Below the pieces are notes generated by a model, which was not told where the DNA came from, did no database searches, and saw nothing but the letters and a program-made list of their open reading frames with translations. From Verrucomicrobiota bacterium (lineage in GTDB: Bacteria; Verrucomicrobiota; Verrucomicrobiia; Verrucomicrobiales; DEV007): a DNA stretch of 64,000 nt. Where the stretch lies: positions 35,826 to 99,825 of the forward strand of contig CAUJIH010000011.1 of the NCBI GenBank assembly GCA_963205275.1, in the 5' to 3' direction. Shown here piece after piece: positions 55,120 through 62,859 of this stretch. The position numbers and the translations under genes are program-made. Position 1 is the first letter of the stretch; each line of letters starts with the position of its first letter.

Positions 55120-58100
55120 CAAGAGGCAGGATCTTGTGCAACGGAGGGAGAAACTGAGTTGGAGGCGATCACTCTGCGCTTTTCTTTGCCGATTTTCATC
55201 AGCAGATAATAAAAAAGCGGCGTCAGCATCAGGCCGAGGAATGTAACGCCAATCATACCCGAGAAAACAGCGGTGCCCATCGCTCGACGCATTTCGGCAC
55301 CGGCCCCTGTGGAAATCACCAGCGGGAAAACTCCCGCAATAAAGGCGATAGAGGTCATCAGAATGGGACGCAGACGAAGACGAGAGGCTTCCAGTGCGGA
55401 ATCGAGAATCGAAAGCCCGTGATCGTGCTTCTCTCGGGCAAACTCCACGATGAGAATCGCGTTTTTACAGGCGAGACCAATCAGAACGATAAATCCGATC
55501 TGAGTGAAAATATTATTGTCCCCGCCTGTTAGATAAACTCCCGCCAAGGCGAAGAGCAGACATAATGGCACGATCAGAATAATGGCGAGAGGCAGTCTCA
55601 AGCTCTCATACTGCGCCGCCAATACCATGAATACCAAGAGAATGCAAAGTGGATAAATATAGATCGCAGTATTGCCGGCGATGATCTTCTGATAGGTGAG
55701 GTCAGTCCATTCGAAGTCAAATCCTGCCGGAAGAACTTTCTTCGCCAATTCTGTAATCGCCTCTTCTCCCTGTCCAGAACTGAGCGGTGGCATGGCCATT
55801 CCATTGAGATCGGCAGCCAGATAGCCATTGTAGCGGGTCACTCGATCCGGTCCGAAACTCTCCTTCACCTGGACCAGCGATCCGATCGGCACCATTTCTC
55901 CAGCCCTGTTTCGTGTCTTCAGTCTTACAATGTCCGAAGGATCATTGCGAAAACGCTCCTCCGCCTGGGCGACGACCTGATAGGTGCGCCCGAAGCGATT
56001 GAAGTCATTCACATACAAGCTGCCGAGATTGATCTGGAGCGTCGCAAAAAGATCGGACAAAGGCACACCCTGTGCCTTCGCCTTTTCACGGTCAACATCT
56101 GCCTCGATCTGGGGCACATTCACCGTATAGCCGGAATAAACCTGTGTTAGCTTTCCGCTTCCGTAAGCCGCACCAATCAGTTTCTGTGTCGCCTGATAGA
56201 GAGCTTCGTACCCGTGATCACCTCGATCCTCGACCATGAGCTTGAACCCACCTGTCGTTCCGATTCCATTCACCGGCGGAGGTTGCAAGACCATGACCAT
56301 CGCATCCTGAATCGAGGAAAACTGCGCATTGAGCTGGTCGGCGATAGCCTGTCCAGTCAACTCAGGCGATTTTCGCTTTTCAAAATCCTCCAATCCGACA
56401 AAGACGATTCCGCTGCTGGAACTTACCGTGAAGCCGTGAATGCTGAGGCCAGGGAACGCAGTCGCATCTTTGACTCCCGGATGCTTCAGCGCGATGTCGC
56501 TCATCCGACGCATGACTTCATCGGTGCGATCTAGGGAGGCTCCCTCAGGCAATTGGGCAAAGCCTACGAGATACTGCTTATCCTGCCCCGGCACGAAGCC
56601 CGTCGGCACCAACTGAAACGCCTTACCCGTCGCCCAGACGAGTCCTCCATACAAGACCAGCGCAATCAGTCCGAAGCGAATAATCCGTCGCACCATCGCG
56701 ACATACTGATGTGAGGACCATTCGAAAAATCGATTAAATGGACGGAAAAACCAACCGAAAAGAAAGTCGATAGTACGCGAAATCCAGTCTTTTCTCGCAT
56801 CGTGAGCTTGGAGGAGCAGGGCAGAGAGAGCGGGACTGAGAGTGAGTGAATTGATCGCTGAAATCACCGTCGAGATTGCGATCGTGACCGCAAACTGCCT
56901 GTAAAATTGGCCGCTCAGTCCGCTAATAAAAGCGGTGGGAATAAAGACGGCGCACAGCACCAGTGCAGTCGCCACGATGGGACCAGTCACCTCGTGCATC
57001 GCCCGCTCCGTTGCAGGGACAGGGGCGAGGCCCTCTCGGATATTTCGTTCCACATTCTCCACCACCACGATGGCATCATCGACTACGATCCCGATCGCGA
57101 GTACTAGGCCGAACAATGTCAGGTTATTAATCCCGAAACCCAAGACGTGCATGACGGCGAAAGTTCCGATCAGCGAGACAGGAACCGCCACCAGGGGAAT
57201 GATCGAGGCCCGCCAGGTCTGCAGGAAGAGCACGACCACTAGCACCACCAAAACAATAGCCTCCAGCAGGGTATGGATTACCGCTTCGATCGACTTGGTC
57301 ACGAATACCGTGGGATCGTATGCGATATCGAATTCCACTCCCTCCGGGAATTTTTCCTTCAGTTCCGCCATCGTCTGCCGAACTGCGTGGGAAACCGCCA
57401 GCGCATTCGCCCCCGGAAGCTGGAAAACCCCCATCCCGACGGCCTTGTGATTATTGATCAGGCTGCGCATCGCATATTCGGCACTGCCCATCTCGATTCG
57501 AGCTACGTCGCGAAGCTTGAGTTTCTCACCGTGCGTTCCCGTTTTGACGATAATTTCTCCGAATTCTTCCTCGGTGATGAGACGCCCTTTCGCGTTTACC
57601 GTCAGTTCGAAGGGGGAGCTGTGCGAAGGCTGCTGCCCGATCGTTCCCGCCGCTACCTGAATGTTCTGTTCCTGAATTGCACCGACGATATCAAGAGCGG
57701 TGAGTCCGCGAGCAGCGATCTTATCCGGATCGATCCAGATCCGCATCGCATACTCGCCACCACCGAAAATTTGGACCTGCCCCACTCCAGGAAGGCGAGT
57801 CAGCTCGTCCTGAATATTCAGCACCGCATAGTTGCGTAGATAAATTTCGTCGTACCGATTGTTTGGCGAATACAAGTGCACGACCAAAGTCATATCGGGC
57901 GAGGATTTCACGGTCGTCACCCCGAATCGACGAACTTCTTCGGGGAGTTTCGGCAGCACTTGAGAGACTCTGTTTTGCACCTGTACTTGTGCGAGGTCGA
58001 GATCTGTCCCCACCTTAAAAGTCACGGTTAGCGTCATCACCCCGTCGGCCGTGGCCATCGACGACATGTAAAGCATGTTTTCGACTCCGTTAATCGTCTG

Positions 58101-58304
58101 TTCCAGAGGAGACGCGACCGTTTCTGCGATGGTCTTTGGGTTCGCCCCCGGATAGGTAGCCATGACGATCACAGTGGGCGGAGCCACCTCAGGATACTCG
58201 GCCACCGGTAGCTGGAAGAGGGAGATCCCGCCGAGGATGATAAAGAACAGCGACAGGACCCCTGCAAATACAGGCCGGGTGATAAAGAAATGTGAAAAAG
58301 TCAT
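55119..58304 (-). CDS. RND multidrug efflux pump, AcrB/MexB (HAE1) type
   Basis: A 1061-residue inner-membrane transporter that exports hydrophobic compounds using the proton gradient. It starts with FFITRPVFAGVLSLFFIILGG and has the AcrB layout of 12 helices and two large periplasmic loops. The proton relay is intact: VLAIGIVVDDAIVVVENVE (the Asp pair, about residues 405-406) and LIGLACKNAILIVEFARE (the lysine, about residue 940). Length equals that of AcrB. It is the third gene of a four-gene efflux operon: TetR regulator, adaptor, pump, outer-membrane channel. Confidence 0.95.
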   Translation of the reverse strand: MTFSHFFITRPVFAGVLSLFFIILGGISLFQLPVAEYPEVAPPTVIVMATYPGANPKTIAETVASPLEQTINGVENMLYMSSMATADGVMTLTVTFKVGTDLDLAQVQVQNRVSQVLPKLPEEVRRFGVTTVKSSPDMTLVVHLYSPNNRYDEIYLRNYAVLNIQDELTRLPGVGQVQIFGGGEYAMRIWIDPDKIAARGLTALDIVGAIQEQNIQVAAGTIGQQPSHSSPFELTVNAKGRLITEEEFGEIIVKTGTHGEKLKLRDVARIEMGSAEYAMRSLINNHKAVGMGVFQLPGANALAVSHAVRQTMAELKEKFPEGVEFDIAYDPTVFVTKSIEAVIHTLLEAIVLVVLVVVLFLQTWRASIIPLVAVPVSLIGTFAVMHVLGFGINNLTLFGLVLAIGIVVDDAIVVVENVERNIREGLAPVPATERAMHEVTGPIVATALVLCAVFIPTAFISGLSGQFYRQFAVTIAISTVISAINSLTLSPALSALLLQAHDARKDWISRTIDFLFGWFFRPFNRFFEWSSHQYVAMVRRIIRFGLIALVLYGGLVWATGKAFQLVPTGFVPGQDKQYLVGFAQLPEGASLDRTDEVMRRMSDIALKHPGVKDATAFPGLSIHGFTVSSSSGIVFVGLEDFEKRKSPELTGQAIADQLNAQFSSIQDAMVMVLQPPPVNGIGTTGGFKLMVEDRGDHGYEALYQATQKLIGAAYGSGKLTQVYSGYTVNVPQIEADVDREKAKAQGVPLSDLFATLQINLGSLYVNDFNRFGRTYQVVAQAEERFRNDPSDIVRLKTRNRAGEMVPIGSLVQVKESFGPDRVTRYNGYLAADLNGMAMPPLSSGQGEEAITELAKKVLPAGFDFEWTDLTYQKIIAGNTAIYIYPLCILLVFMVLAAQYESLRLPLAIILIVPLCLLFALAGVYLTGGDNNIFTQIGFIVLIGLACKNAILIVEFAREKHDHGLSILDSALEASRLRLRPILMTSIAFIAGVFPLVISTGAGAEMRRAMGTAVFSGMIGVTFLGLMLTPLFYYLLMKIGKEKRRVIASNSVSPSVAQDPAS

Positions 58305-58325
58305 CGTCTCTTCAATTTCACTGAA

Positions 58326-59510
58326 TCACGGTTTCCCAACATTCTGGTCAGCGCCACTCTCAGCCGCTGCGGGAGCTTTTCCGGCAGGAGGTGCCTCAAC
58401 AGGCTGCACCGGCATTCCCGGTTGCGGAAGACGAGCCATACCGTTCACCACGATCTTTTCACCCGCCTCTAATCCACTCCGCACCACTCTCTTTCCATCG
58501 ACGATAGAACCGATCACCACAGGCCGATAGACGGTAAGATTCTCCGGAGTTACGCCCAGTACGTATTTATTGGCCTGATCCGTCAACACCGCTTCTGGGT
58601 CGATCAATAGAGCAGCATACTGCGAGGTTACTGGGATACGCACACGAGTGAACAGTCCTGGGGTAAGCCGTCGATCTGGGTTGGGCAGCTCACAGCGCAC
58701 GATCATGCTCCCGGTCGAGGCCTCTAGGCGATTGTCAAAGGACTCGATATGCCCCTCATGCGGGAAATCCGTCTCATCTGCGAGTTGCACCTGCACCGGA
58801 ACGCGCCCAGTCTGATCTGTATGAAGCTTCCCCTCCTGCGCTAACTTCTGGAGTCGCAGCTGATTGTTCTCGTCAATGTCCGCATATACATAGACTGGAT
58901 CCATCGAGACGATGGTCGTCAGCAGGCTTGTCCCCGCTGTTACGTAATTTCCTTCGGTCAAAAACGCACGACTGATCCGCCCGGCAATAGGCGCTTTCAC
59001 CTCCGTTCGTTCAAGTTCGATTTCCGCTCGCGCTAGCGCGGCTTTCGCCGCTTCAAAGGACGCCTGACTCTGTTTCCAGACACTTTCGCGATTTTCTGCC
59101 TGCTCATGCGCAATCGCCCGAGCCGCCAATAGAGCATCCACTCGGTCAAATTCCTGCTTAGCCAATTTCTCCGCTGCCTCAGCTCGCACCAGTTCAGCCT
59201 TCGCCGCCCGTACATCCGTCAGAAAGGTACTCGGATCGATGGTAAAAAGAACCTCGCCCTTTTTCACCTCTACTCCTGCCTGAAAGTGCACCTTAGTAAT
59301 GTATCCAGACACTCGTGGCCGCAATTCCACCGACTCTACAGCATCCACTCGACCAGTGAAATCTTCCCATTCGACGATGCTCTTCTTCTCCACAACGCCC
59401 AGCGTCACCTCAGCTGGCGGCATCGCACCATTGCCCTGAGGCGCGTCAGTCTGTTGTCCACAGGCGACGAATAAAATCAGTGGGAGAAAAGCGAAGGAAA
59501 AATACTTCAT
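58326..59510 (-). CDS. RND efflux periplasmic adaptor (membrane fusion protein)
   Basis: A 394-residue adaptor of the AcrA/MexA family that links the pump with the outer-membrane channel. The N-terminus is a lipoprotein signal (SFAFLPLILFVAC, cysteine at residue 17). The core has the lipoyl/barrel-sandwich halves (RPRVSGYITKVHFQAGVEVKKGEVLF and VKAPIAGRISRAFLTEGNYV), a coiled-coil hairpin between them, then a beta-barrel (TGRVPVQVQLADETDFPHEG). The ATG at 59510 is chosen because the lipoprotein signal begins there; the frame opens at 59531. It precedes the pump gene by 21 bases. Confidence 0.93.
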   Translation of the reverse strand: MKYFSFAFLPLILFVACGQQTDAPQGNGAMPPAEVTLGVVEKKSIVEWEDFTGRVDAVESVELRPRVSGYITKVHFQAGVEVKKGEVLFTIDPSTFLTDVRAAKAELVRAEAAEKLAKQEFDRVDALLAARAIAHEQAENRESVWKQSQASFEAAKAALARAEIELERTEVKAPIAGRISRAFLTEGNYVTAGTSLLTTIVSMDPVYVYADIDENNQLRLQKLAQEGKLHTDQTGRVPVQVQLADETDFPHEGHIESFDNRLEASTGSMIVRCELPNPDRRLTPGLFTRVRIPVTSQYAALLIDPEAVLTDQANKYVLGVTPENLTVYRPVVIGSIVDGKRVVRSGLEAGEKIVVNGMARLPQPGMPVQPVEAPPAGKAPAAAESGADQNVGKP

Positions 59511-59534
59511 TCCGGAGAGGGGGGGGATCATCGT

Positions 59535-60194
59535 TCAGCAAGCCGCAGTCGCCAAGCTGGAATCATGAAAATGAGCGGAGGACGAATTCTCGGGGGAAAG
59601 CAGCAGAATAGCTCCGGCTTCCAAGTCGTCGAGAGCACTGAGATCGTTCGTAATCCGAGCACGGAGCAGGAGGCCCTGTGCAAAAGCGAGAACCAGACGA
59701 GCAAGTTGGGCCGCATCACCTCTTACGATCAGCCCCTCCTCCTGGCCTTCACGAATCGTCGTCTCGTAGTAATGGAGGATCTCGGTCAGAATTTTCTGGA
59801 GACGATCACACAGCACTGGATCAGTGGTCGCCACCTCGCACCCGAGTGAATGAATCGGGCAGCCCAGCACCCGACCGTGGCGCTCCTGCATTGTGCGCTG
59901 CTGAATCCGCTGATCTCGAAAGCCCGCAAGAAGGCGCTCCAGAGGAGACATCTCCGAATTTATCAGAGCGTCCAGTTTCACCCGATATTCCGACCAGCCG
60001 AAATCAATCGCGGCCAGTGCGAGGGCGGACTTCGATTCGAAGAAATGATAAAAGCTGCCCTTTTTCACCCCGGCACGAAGACAGATCTGATCGACGGAAG
60101 TGCTACCATAACTCCCCGTCCAGATCAGTTCCCTCATCGCCTCTAGGAGACGTTCCCGCGCATTGCTCGTTCGACCCACACGAGGAAGTTCCAT
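59535..60194 (-). CDS. TetR/AcrR-family repressor of the efflux operon
   Basis: A 219-residue regulator. Residues about 12-58 form a TetR helix-turn-helix (RERLLEAMRELIWTGSYGSTSVDQICLRAGVKKGSFYHFFESK). The C-terminal half is a ligand-binding helical domain with a cysteine-containing stretch (RVLGCPIHSLGCEVA), which is typical of a subgroup found beside RND pumps. It is the first gene of the efflux operon, and the adaptor follows by about 25 bases, so the operon is probably autoregulated. Confidence 0.93.
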   Translation of the reverse strand: MELPRVGRTSNARERLLEAMRELIWTGSYGSTSVDQICLRAGVKKGSFYHFFESKSALALAAIDFGWSEYRVKLDALINSEMSPLERLLAGFRDQRIQQRTMQERHGRVLGCPIHSLGCEVATTDPVLCDRLQKILTEILHYYETTIREGQEEGLIVRGDAAQLARLVLAFAQGLLLRARITNDLSALDDLEAGAILLLSPENSSSAHFHDSSLATAAC

Positions 60195-60200
60195 CAAAGA

Positions 60201-60225
60201 GACGTACGGTCAACTATTTTTTATA
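60201..60225 (-). promoter_or_regulatory. Putative tetR promoter and operator
   Basis: On the minus strand a TATAAA-like -10 (60220-60225) is followed within a few bases by TTGACCGTACGTC (60201-60213). The half-site TTGACCG with a CGTACG core resembles the GACCGxxCGGTC operators common for TetR proteins controlling RND pumps, but its second half is degenerate. Position just downstream of the -10 fits repression of the tetR-efflux operon. Confidence 0.4.
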
Positions 60226-60317
60226 TGATAACTCCTGTGATACAGCCACTGTTCATGACGAAAACGGACGGAACCCCTGAAGGATCAAGCGTAATCCTCT
60301 CATCTCACCCGCACAGT

Positions 60318-60347
60318 CTAGCTCAAATCCCACTAGCTCAAATCCCA
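60318..60347. repeat. Perfect 15-bp tandem duplication
   Basis: CTAGCTCAAATCCCA occurs twice in direct succession (60318-60332 and 60333-60347) with no mismatch. Two perfect copies in non-coding DNA suggest a recent slippage event. Confidence 0.85.
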
Positions 60348-60370
60348 ATTTCAAATCTCGGACCGCAGAC

Positions 60371-60704
60371 CTAATTCTGCCTGAGATTCCGAAACACGCA
60401 CAGCTCGTCGCCTTCGCCATCTCGGGGTCGTCGCGCTCCCCTATTCCTCTTGATCTTGCATTCCCCGCGATACCGCTCGAACACTCGATCAGCGAAAGCC
60501 GCACTTCCTAGCACTCCTCCATCAATGAAGGATCGTACCCGCAAGCGAATCAGTTGCTTCAGCGGGATTTTCCTTCCTCGTTGTATCTCCACCTCGACCT
60601 CTTCCGCACTGAATCCACGTCGAACGGGAACCCTCTCGCCTTCATTCTCTTTCGGATCTGTCACTTCCCTACTGCCCCCCCCTAGAACTTCTGCATTTTG
60701 CTCT
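60371..60704 (-). pseudogene. C-terminal remnant of a REP-associated (RAYT-type) transposase
   Basis: The open frame of about 100 codons, closed by an in-frame stop at 60704-60706 upstream, encodes only the end of a Y1-transposase-like protein. The readable part has FIDGGVLGSAAFADRVFERY, then RNRGARRPRDG and ELCVFRNLR, which match the conserved C-terminal FxDGxVLGSxxFVxxVF and TLRDLR segments of REP-associated tyrosine transposases common in Verrucomicrobiota. The catalytic N-terminal domain with HUH and tyrosine is absent, so the copy is dead. A GTG at 60664 could be a start, but a functional protein is unlikely. Confidence 0.7.
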
Positions 60705-60718
60705 CAACATTCGAACTT

Positions 60719-60770
60719 CCCCGCCGTCGGCGGGCCGAGGGATGGCTTCCACAGACAGGATTGTCTGCGC
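60719..60770. repeat. REP-like palindromic element next to the RAYT remnant
   Basis: The element contains CCGCC-GTC-GGCGG (60721-60733) and CAGACA-GGAT-TGTCTG (60752-60767), two perfect small hairpins joined by GGGCCGAGGGATGGCTTC. On the minus strand it reads GCGCAGACAATCCTGTCTGTGG, a sequence style common in intergenic REP elements of this group. REP elements are mobilised by RAYT transposases, and a RAYT remnant lies 15 bases away. Imperfect direct repeats of TGCATT..CAACATTC flank it. Confidence 0.6.
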
Positions 60771-60843
60771 TACCTTCCCAGCTCTTCTGCATTCAACATT
60801 CTCGTAAAATAATAGCCTGCCCCTTAGAATCTGAAATATCTTT

Positions 60844-60857
60844 CTGGCGGATGCCAG
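60844..60857. repeat. Hairpin CTGGC-GGAT-GCCAG
   Basis: A perfect five-base stem with the same GGAT loop as the REP-like hairpin at 60752. It is the second member of a hairpin cluster running from 60719 to 60891. Confidence 0.5.
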
Positions 60858-60869
60858 TTACAATAAAAG

Positions 60870-60891
60870 CTGCCGACGAGGACGTCAGCAG
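60870..60891. repeat. Hairpin CTGC-GACG-AGGA-CGTC-GCAG
   Basis: CTGC (60870-60873) pairs with GCAG (60888-60891) and GACG (60875-60878) with CGTC (60883-60886), with one unpaired base on each side and an AGGA loop. No T-run follows, so this does not look like a terminator. It is the last hairpin of the cluster. Confidence 0.5.
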
Positions 60892-60994
60892 TCCCAGAGA
60901 TGGCTTCAGGGAGAATATCTCTCCGTTATCGGCTCGCTAGGACGCCTGCAATGAAATTCTAGCTTTGAAGGCTGCTCCGCGTCACTGGCGGCCA

Positions 60995-61894
60995 TCAGAG
61001 ATTCGCGAGCACCGACTCGAGATAGAGGCGATTCGCTTTCGCATTGGCCGTCGTTTCAGCAGCGGATTCCGTCGGCGCACAGGTCTCGAGCATGATAGGA
61101 CCGTTGAAGTTCGCTTTCTTCAGTCGGCGGAAAATTGCGGCAAAATCCACTTTTCCCGTGCCCAACTGAATCATTACATCGGTTCCCTTGGCCGCGCAGT
61201 CCTTTGCCGTGAAAGCCGTGACATGGGAGATGATCGGCTCCAATTCCTGCAAGGGATCTAAACCGGTGTAGTAGATGATGTTGCCCGCATCGTACCAGAC
61301 GCTGATGTTCGGATGATTGATTTTTTCGAGGCACACTAGAATATCGGCCGCAGTAGCGGAAACGGCGCCATGTGGTTTGATCACGAGTTGGATGCCGTTG
61401 TCGGCGGCATACTCCGCGCCATAGGCCATCAGTTTGTACCAAGCCTCATAGCGCTCGGGCTTGCCGCTACCAGTGTTGATCAGAGTCGGCAGGCCGAGTA
61501 TTCTAGCATTTTCGATCTGTTGGCGGATGTCCGCCACCGCCTCCTCATAGGGTGCCGCATCCTTGGTTTGCAGTCGGCCTTGGATCGCCGTGAGACCGCG
61601 AGCGGCGATCTTCTCTTTGAGCGCCTCCAGATACTCGGGCTTGGCGGCGGACGCGACGAAAGGATCGCTGGAGGTCGGCGTTTGCAGACCCACGACCCTG
61701 TAACCCGCCGCTTTCACTCCATCGAGCATCTCGTCCGCGCTCCATTTCACCCACGGACGATTGAGGCAGCCTATCGTCCAGTTGGGCGGATTGGTCTCCG
61801 ATGCACCGAAGGTAGCGTGTGGCAGCGCGGCGAAAGGGAGACAAAGAGCGGCTTGCCGCAGGAACTGTCGACGATTGGGGTGAGGGGTGTTCAT
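60995..61894 (-). CDS. Tat-exported sugar phosphate isomerase/epimerase-like TIM barrel
   Basis: A 299-residue protein with a twin-arginine signal (NRRQFLRQAALCLPFAALPHATFGA). The rest is an AP endonuclease 2/xylose-isomerase-like TIM barrel: WTIGCLNRPWVKW, GLPTLINTGSGKPE, GIQLVIKPHGAVS, ISVWYDAGNIIYYTGLDP and GPIMLETCAPT. The glutamate and histidine positions for a divalent metal are visible (KPHG, YDAGN, LET), with H/D/E in the usual order. Such exported epimerases are common in Verrucomicrobiota and Planctomycetes, and their substrates are largely unknown. The ATG at 61894 is chosen for the Tat signal. Confidence 0.83.
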   Translation of the reverse strand: MNTPHPNRRQFLRQAALCLPFAALPHATFGASETNPPNWTIGCLNRPWVKWSADEMLDGVKAAGYRVVGLQTPTSSDPFVASAAKPEYLEALKEKIAARGLTAIQGRLQTKDAAPYEEAVADIRQQIENARILGLPTLINTGSGKPERYEAWYKLMAYGAEYAADNGIQLVIKPHGAVSATAADILVCLEKINHPNISVWYDAGNIIYYTGLDPLQELEPIISHVTAFTAKDCAAKGTDVMIQLGTGKVDFAAIFRRLKKANFNGPIMLETCAPTESAAETTANAKANRLYLESVLANL

Positions 61895-62073
61895 GGATCG
61901 CTTTTGAGAAAATACTGAGCATCTGCCGCCGAAGATGCCTCTACAGGTCTTCTTCCCATGGGTAGGAAACACCTCGGATTGCGTGCGATCAGTCCTATAT
62001 TCGGGACCTTCTCTAACAGATCATTTACCATGCTCCGCTTCCTAGGGCAAATTCCAGAGAAAAGAGATTTCTG

Positions 62074-62772
62074 TCACTTTCCGCCATAGCCTTTAGGTGG
62101 TTCGAACAGAAGCAGCTGCGGATCTGCCTGATCTCCGTCTCCGTGACCTCTTCGTTTGGCGACACCACGGAACGAGTTTTCCTCCACATCTTCATTGCCC
62201 CATTGATCCCAACCTGACCGGGCAAATCGTGCGAACAATTCCAGATATGGTCCCGGTGAGCAACTCTCAATAATATCGAAGACTTCATCGGGCTTTCGGG
62301 AGTGCTCGCGTTTCCGAGTATGGAACAAGTTCACTTGGGTTCGACCGGGACGGAGAGTTCTCATACTGCCTTTGACTCCGAACAGCAATAATTCTGTCAC
62401 ATTGCGAAAGTAGAAGCCGACGCCCCTACCGTCCGGTCCTCCATCCTTTCGAACTTTGTACCAAACAATATTCGTTTTATAGGTGAATCCCCAAGCTTTC
62501 AGAACCTTGAGTCCTTCCAACAGAAGAGCGTTCGGAACCCAGAGATACAGATGCGATTGAGCGGCGGCAATCCGTGAAACTGGCAGATCCATGATTTCTT
62601 TCAACTCCATCGTGGGATAGCGAAGGAGCCTGCGATGTTCGGGCGCAACTTTCCCGGTTCGATTCTGGAATTGCCAAGGTGGATCGGCAAGTATCGTGGA
62701 ATACGGCCCCTGAGCTTTTACCAGAAGATCTTCGCTAGGATTGGCTTCTGCAATATTACCAATTTTCGTCAT
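62074..62772 (-). CDS. MT-A70-family adenine methyltransferase
   Basis: A 232-residue adenine methyltransferase of the MT-A70 type. The catalytic motif DPPW is in YSTILADPPWQFQNR (about residues 28-42). Later segments (SHLYLWVPNALLLEGLKVLKAWGFTYKTNIVWYK, GYFRNVTELLLFGVKG, REHSRKPDEVFDIIE and SPGPYLELFARFARSGWDQWG) match the S-adenosylmethionine-binding fold of prophage- and plasmid-type DNA adenine methyltransferases. No restriction endonuclease gene is visible beside it, so it is an orphan. The ATG at 62772 is used; the frame is open to 62832. It lies next to an IS element. Confidence 0.88.
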   Translation of the reverse strand: MTKIGNIAEANPSEDLLVKAQGPYSTILADPPWQFQNRTGKVAPEHRRLLRYPTMELKEIMDLPVSRIAAAQSHLYLWVPNALLLEGLKVLKAWGFTYKTNIVWYKVRKDGGPDGRGVGFYFRNVTELLLFGVKGSMRTLRPGRTQVNLFHTRKREHSRKPDEVFDIIESCSPGPYLELFARFARSGWDQWGNEDVEENSFRGVAKRRGHGDGDQADPQLLLFEPPKGYGGK

Positions 62773-62859
62773 CCAGTGTGCTGTTGATCCCGAATATAAG
62801 GATTGGACATCCGCCTCCGCCCCCAGCCTCAATCTTCAACGGTGTCCAAAATTCACCGA

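Larger units (their letters stand above)
60226..60994. other. Gene-poor region with transposase remnant and hairpins
   Basis: About 770 bases without an intact gene between the tetR promoter region and the sugar epimerase gene. It contains a perfect 15-bp tandem repeat (60318-60347), the 3' remnant of a RAYT-type transposase (60371-60664), a REP-like hairpin cluster (60719-60891) and short flanking direct repeats. The rest, 60226-60317 and 60892-60994, shows nothing I recognise. Confidence 0.7.
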
